From Ehretia macrophylla (taxonomy: Eukaryota; Streptophyta; Magnoliopsida; Boraginales; Ehretiaceae): a stretch of DNA of 64,000 nucleotides. How positions within the stretch are numbered: the first letter of the stretch is position 1; each line of letters opens with the position of its first letter. The stretch covers positions 33,953,235-34,017,234 of the forward strand of contig CM075781.1 of assembly GCA_037974665.1 (NCBI GenBank), in the 5' to 3' direction. This document shows positions 58,979 to 64,000 of this stretch, piece after piece. The position numbers and the translations under genes were made by a program. A model generated the notes under the pieces. It ran no database searches, was not told where the DNA came from, and saw only the letters and a list, made by a program, of their open reading frames with translations.

Positions 58979-60549
58979 CTGGTTGTTGTGCTTACAACAA
59001 TAAACTAAACAAACCATAAATTGTACAATACACATATATAAATGCAAATAAATGAATATGCAATCACATGTACAGAATAAACTATACTACGAAATTAAGT
59101 CCTTATTTCAAACCCATTATAACTATTCAGTCAGGACCATAAATAAGACAAAAATTTCCTTGTATTGTTAAACAACCAAGTTGTTCATTCTTCAATCTCT
59201 AGAAAGTCTTCTCTATATATCGGACTACTAAGTGCGGTAGTGCACATCTCTTTCAACCTTCAACTCACATCTATTCATGCTCATAGTCATTACCTAAATG
59301 CATAAACCTAAACCTACACGTCTTTAAAACTACTGGGTGGCTAAAGTAACCATGATCCAATAGCCAGTGGGGTTTCATTGTGCTCAAAACATTTGTCAAC
59401 CATTTTGTCAAACACTTTCCATGCATGCACACATCAGCTTAAGAGGATTAACCTCTCATTATACATAAATAGGTTAACAATAATGTACAAATACAACAAG
59501 CATAACATGATACGAGAATTCCCTTTAAATGTAACCCAAAAAAAAATTCTAATTATTAAAACACAGAAACAAGATAAAATAATATTGATCACCATACCCA
59601 TGAAGACCAATATTAAAATCGATTCAATACAGTAGGCGATGTGCTCGGATGTACTGCTAGGCTCAATGAAGACAAAGGGAAAGAGAGGCTGTGAAGTAAA
59701 ATATATTTGAGAAGCTTTGTCATAATAAAATTCAAATAAGGGTATAAAAGTAATTTCATGTTTTGTTGGATTTTTTGTGGTGAGGGTAATTTAGTAAATG
59801 GACTGTTTTGTGGTCCCATGTGATATTAATCTAACAGGGATAATAAAGTAAATTATCATTTCATACACTTAACGCGTGTTTAAAATTGCTACGGTCAATG
59901 ACCAACATATCTTATGTGGGTCCCACAACATTATTGCACTGAAGGTCATACAGGTAATTACGCGTTAACATGAAGCAAAAAAAAAAATCAAAAGCCAACC
60001 ACAATTGTCAATTTTAATCAACAACGTGCGATGGTTCACCATGTTTTCCTGTTCCCTAAACAGTAGAACGACCCATTTATCCACGAAACTGGACAAGAAT
60101 AAATAAGGAAACAACAAAATATTATTAAGAGTATGACAGGTGTCAATCAATAATGAGTATGCATCAGGATAATAAGTAAAACTAGATTATGAATTACTAA
60201 CAATATAGTGAATACAATATTATAAATGGTTGTGACATGACATTGAGGACCATAATCGACAGCATAGGAGCATGAGCACACAATTGTATGCATGAATCCA
60301 TAATAAGCAATGAGGAGGGAAAATACTATATTATCAACAGAGACATTCAATACAATAAGAAGCGGTGTGATGCCAAAGGAAGAAAAAAAAATATAGAGTA
60401 TAACAAAATTGATACAAGTCAATCACTTTAAATCATAACACTCGAAAGAAGTCAAGAGAGTTATGTATAGTAATAAGAACAAATATAATAATCAACACTA
60501 TAGAATTTTTTTTTTCTTTTTGTTCCATGATAGCTCAATCACAAAAATG
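58979..60549. other. Intergenic region without recognisable features
   Basis: AT-rich; the short open frames have no recognisable domain and no codon pattern. Nothing supported. Confidence 0.4.
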
Positions 60550-63500
60550 AACTAGAAAAACAAATCAAAAAAAGAAAGAAATGACAACAAAAAGAGTTAA
60601 TAACACGGAATATAGTTTATAGTTTATGTAAGAATACAAACAATTTCCCAGAAACGTCTTAACAACAATCAAGTAGAAAGACAACACTACTCGTTATAAC
60701 AATTCAATATAACACTTACAAGATAATTGTCCCACCGTGCACTCTCTAGATTAGAGCTTCAATGGCTTCTGGACTTACAAGAAGAATACAAGAAAGAAAG
60801 ACTAACTTAGGATTGTGTTTGGAGTTGTGTTGTGGATGAAAATGATGAACTAATGCATGCCTATTTATAGAATTCAGCTAGCCCGCCACAAGAGACTTTC
60901 CTATCAAACATTTCAATCTTGGTTGGCTTTACCAACCATGTTCAAAGTATTAACCACCCATATTTATCACATGGGTGGCTACAATTAACCACATGGGTGG
61001 CTAGCATCCAAGTCAACTTCTAGGAAGTTTCCTTTGGTCAAGTTGGCTAACTTTAGCATTTTATCATCTCGACGTCATCTTAGGTAATTCCAAATTCCCG
61101 AACTTCTTTCTTGTAGCCATCGCGATCTCTTTTGACCTTATCGACGTTTAAGTCGGAATCATTAATTTATGCTACCATATAATTAACGATACTTATTATG
61201 AAGAGGTGGATATTGACATATATCAACACTCCCCTTTAATGTTTACCTCATGTTGACTAAGCTATTGGGCCAATACCCAATGTTTGAAGTTGCTTGCTCA
61301 ATTGGACGCTCCCTAACGCTTTAGTGAAGATATCTGCACAATTATCTTCTGTAGGGCAGTACTCCATGTAGATTTCACCTTCCTCGATCAGTTCCCTCAC
61401 ATAGTGATACTGAATCTCTATGTGTTTTGTTCTAGCATGAAATACCGGATTCTTTGACATGGCTATACAACTTTGACTGTCACATTTCAACATTGTTGCT
61501 TCCTCTATTGGAATGCCAATATCAGTCATGATGCATCGTAGCCAAACAGCTTCACAGGATGCTACACAAGCAGCCTTGTATTCTGCCTCCGTTGATGAAA
61601 GTGCAACGGTGGGTTGCTTTTTACTAGCCCATGAGATGACTCCACCACCGAATGTGAATACGTAACCTGTAACAGATTTTCTTGAGTCAATATCACCAGC
61701 CCAATCTGAGTCACAGTACCCAGATAAAGTATCTCCAAACTTGTATGATATCCCATACTCCAACGTGCCTTTGAGATATTTGAGGATCCGCATCCCTGCT
61801 TGCCAGTGACTTTGTTTCGGTTTATTTGAAAACCGACTGAGAACTCCCACAGCATAACTAATATCAGGTTTTGTGTTACAAAAGAAGATTAAACTTCCCA
61901 CCAACCTTCTGTAGAGTTTGTTATCAACTTGTTTTGAAGGATCGTCAATTGATAACTTTGTATTCACTTCTATCGGGGTGACAACTGGTTTGCATTCGGA
62001 CATACCAAATGTAGTCAGAAGCTCACGAACATATCGTTGCTGCGAGATGAAGATAGTATGAGGTTTTTGCCATACCTCGATTCCCAAGCAATAATGAAGA
62101 AGACGAAGATTTTTCATTTCAAATTCTTGGCTCAACCATTCTTGCGTCTTCTGAATATTATCTTCATGGTCACTAGTGATTACAAGATCATCCACATATA
62201 GAACTACAATTACCTTCTTTCCTTGTTCACTTAGAACATACAAGTTGGCCTCTGATTTGCTTCTACAGAAACCATGTTGCAAGAAGAAAGAGTCTATACG
62301 TTTGTACCAAGCTTGTGGTACTTGCTTTAACCCATATAAAGCCTTTTTCAATTTGCAGACTTTTTCTTCTTCACCTGGTATTTGGAAGCCAGGGGGTTGT
62401 GCAACGTAGACTTCTTCTTCAAGTTGCCCATTAAGAAAAGCTGACTTGACATCCATTTGATGTACAATCCATTCATAATACGCGGCAGCTGCAACAACTA
62501 GCCTGATTGTTGACATTTTTGTTGTTGGAGCAAAGGTTTCATATACATCGAAACCTTCGAATTGCGAAAATCCTTGTGCTACAAGGCGTGCCTTGTATTT
62601 TTCAAGACTTCCATCTGCCTTGTACTTCACTTTCCAGATCCATTTGGTGCCGATAATTTTTCTGTTCGGTGGCTTTTCAACGATCTCCCAAGTATCATTT
62701 TTCATGATACTATCATACTCGGCTTGCATAGCTGCTCTCCAATTTGGATCTGACATGGCTTCCTCCACAGTTACCGGTTCTTTTACCGTCTTGATGATTT
62801 GGGTCATCAAAGCCATGTTTACTAGTTGTTGTCCTGATCTGTTCTACTCCTCTATTCTCTTTGATCGTCTGAGTCCATCAGGATATGGACTATCATCAGT
62901 AACTCCTGGATTTCTTCCATCAAAGAGCTGTTGGAACCACTTCGGTTGTGGCTTCCTTATGGGTACAACAGGTTGGTCTTCAATCTCCTCATCATTAGAG
63001 ACTTCTTCATTGTTCAACGGTCATTATTCAGGCATTTGGTGGATTACTTCATCGGTTGATGACGAAATGGCAAGACCGGTATCTTCCATTGAGTGTGGTC
63101 GCTCATTAAACACCACATCTCGACTTATGATCACCTTCTTGGCCTTTATATCATAGAGTTTGTATGCTTTAGACTCTTCACTATATCCCAAGAAAATGCC
63201 CTTCTTGCTCTTGTCATCCAATTTCTTTCGATTTTCATTTGGAATGTGTACAAAACACTCACACCCAAATTTTTTTAAATGAGACACAGAAGGTTTCGTA
63301 CCATAATAAGCCTCATTCGGAGTCTTATCGTTGAGTGACCTAGTTGAGCACCGATTGAGGATGTATACCGCTGTGTTGACTGCTTCAGCCCAGAATGTGT
63401 CAGGTAGGCCAGTACCTTTCAACATGCATCGAGCCATTTCTGCAAGTGTTCGATTTCTTCGTTCCACAACTCTATTTTGTTGTGATGTGTATGGAGCAGT

Positions 63501-64000
63501 CAATTGACGCTTAATCCCAAGCTTGTTGCAGTAGTTGGTAAACTCTGTAGAACAGAATTCCCCTCCACGATCGGTACGAAGTTTCTTCAACTGAGTTGTG
63601 TTCTCATTTGTCATAAGTTTGTGCCACACTTTAAACTTTTCAAGAGCATCAGCCTTGTCCCGAAGGAAGTACACCCACATCTTCCTACTATAATCGTCGA
63701 CTAACAACATACAGTAGGAAGATCCTCCCAACGCCGTCGTAGTCATTTTTCCACAGAGGTCAGCATGTACCAACTCTAGAGAAGCCTTTGATCAGTTATG
63801 ACTCTCTTTGGGAAATGACTGTCTATGTTGCTTGCCCAGCATACAAGCTTCACATGGTCCTTCAATTTCTTCAATTGAAGGCAAGTCGGCCACCATCTTC
63901 TTCTTTTGCATTTTCTTTAACACAGGATAGGAAATGTGCCCGAACCTTTCATGCCAAAGTTGACTTGTTTTGGCATCCACGACAGCAGAAAGAGAGCTGA
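60550..64000 (-). mobile_element. Ty1/Copia retrotransposon, Tnt1-like, continues past the right edge
   Basis: Minus-strand Copia. The 3' LTR begins at 61229 (TGTTGATATATGTC on the minus strand) beside the purine tract AAAGGGGAGTG; its TATA box is near 60,875 and its far end is only approximate. Reverse transcriptase and RNase H form one long open frame of 519 residues at 61257-62816, with DPNWRAAMQ, YVDDL, SDWAGDIDSRKSVTGY and STEAEYKAA. Integrase lies at about 63,030-63,770 (VDDYSRKMWVYFL, RTDRGGEFCS), and GAG-pre-integrase at about 63,800-63,980 (WHERFGHISY). Gag and the 5' LTR are outside. The motif style fits the Tork/Tnt1 lineage. It looks fairly young, with one or two breaks in the visible part. 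Confidence 0.9.

Noticed and set aside
62593-63156. 187-codon open frame on the + strand
   Set aside because: It lies antisense to the reverse transcriptase and integrase region of the Copia element and has no domain of its own.

Overview
This window is nuclear DNA of a flowering plant, most likely a core eudicot; the sequence does not let me name a genus. The evidence is an AT-rich background, small GT-AG introns, a tandem array of cysteine-rich receptor-like kinases (CRKs: two DUF26/Gnk2 ectodomains, one transmembrane helix, a Ser/Thr kinase), plant Copia retrotransposons with an initiator-Met tRNA primer site, and many plant-type MITEs. All host genes found lie on the + strand.

Host genes, left to right. 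CRK-A (4688-7159) has an intact transmembrane-plus-kinase part; its ectodomain exon lies left of the window or is lost. A signal-peptide fragment of a B-type CRK first exon (10042-15060) is split by a nearly whole Copia element. CRK-B (20490-25350) has all seven exons but is a pseudogene. CRK-C (about 26478-35923) is a pseudogene with a transposon in its ectodomain exon and a damaged kinase. A second B-type exon fragment lies at 38434-38691. CRK-D (41547-42368) is an intact ectodomain exon with no kinase of its own. CRK-E (45062-52153) has every exon open and would encode about 651 residues. In each gene the ectodomain is one exon ending in phase 1, followed by a long intron (1.5 to 5.7 kb), a short transmembrane exon, and five kinase exons at conserved positions.

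The array grew by segmental duplication. The block made of an A-type kinase, its 3' flank, a B-type exon fragment and a further flank is present around A (about 4.3-15.6 kb) and around C (about 33.5-40.4 kb). The 5' side of the A kinase matches the 5' side of the E kinase (1334-4687 against 47040-50386). These paralogous blocks supply empty sites, so many later insertions can be delimited to the base with their target-site duplications: a solo-LTR-like insertion, a Copia, two SINE-like elements of one apparent family, several hAT-, Harbinger- and Mutator-type elements, and one TRIM.

The right end (52.5-64 kb) holds no recognisable host gene. It contains two related foldback Mutator-type MITEs, a heavily decayed Copia remnant (+), AT-rich sequence I cannot assign, and a Tnt1-like Copia (-) that runs off the window edge.

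Likely biology: CRKs are plasma-membrane receptor-like kinases usually linked to defence and redox signalling. Only E (complete), A (kinase part) and D (ectodomain part) look able to give product. D and E place two phase-compatible ectodomain exons in front of one kinase, which is the most testable unusual arrangement here. I found no CRISPR array, rRNA, tRNA or bacterial-type operon. All boundaries come from reading by eye.
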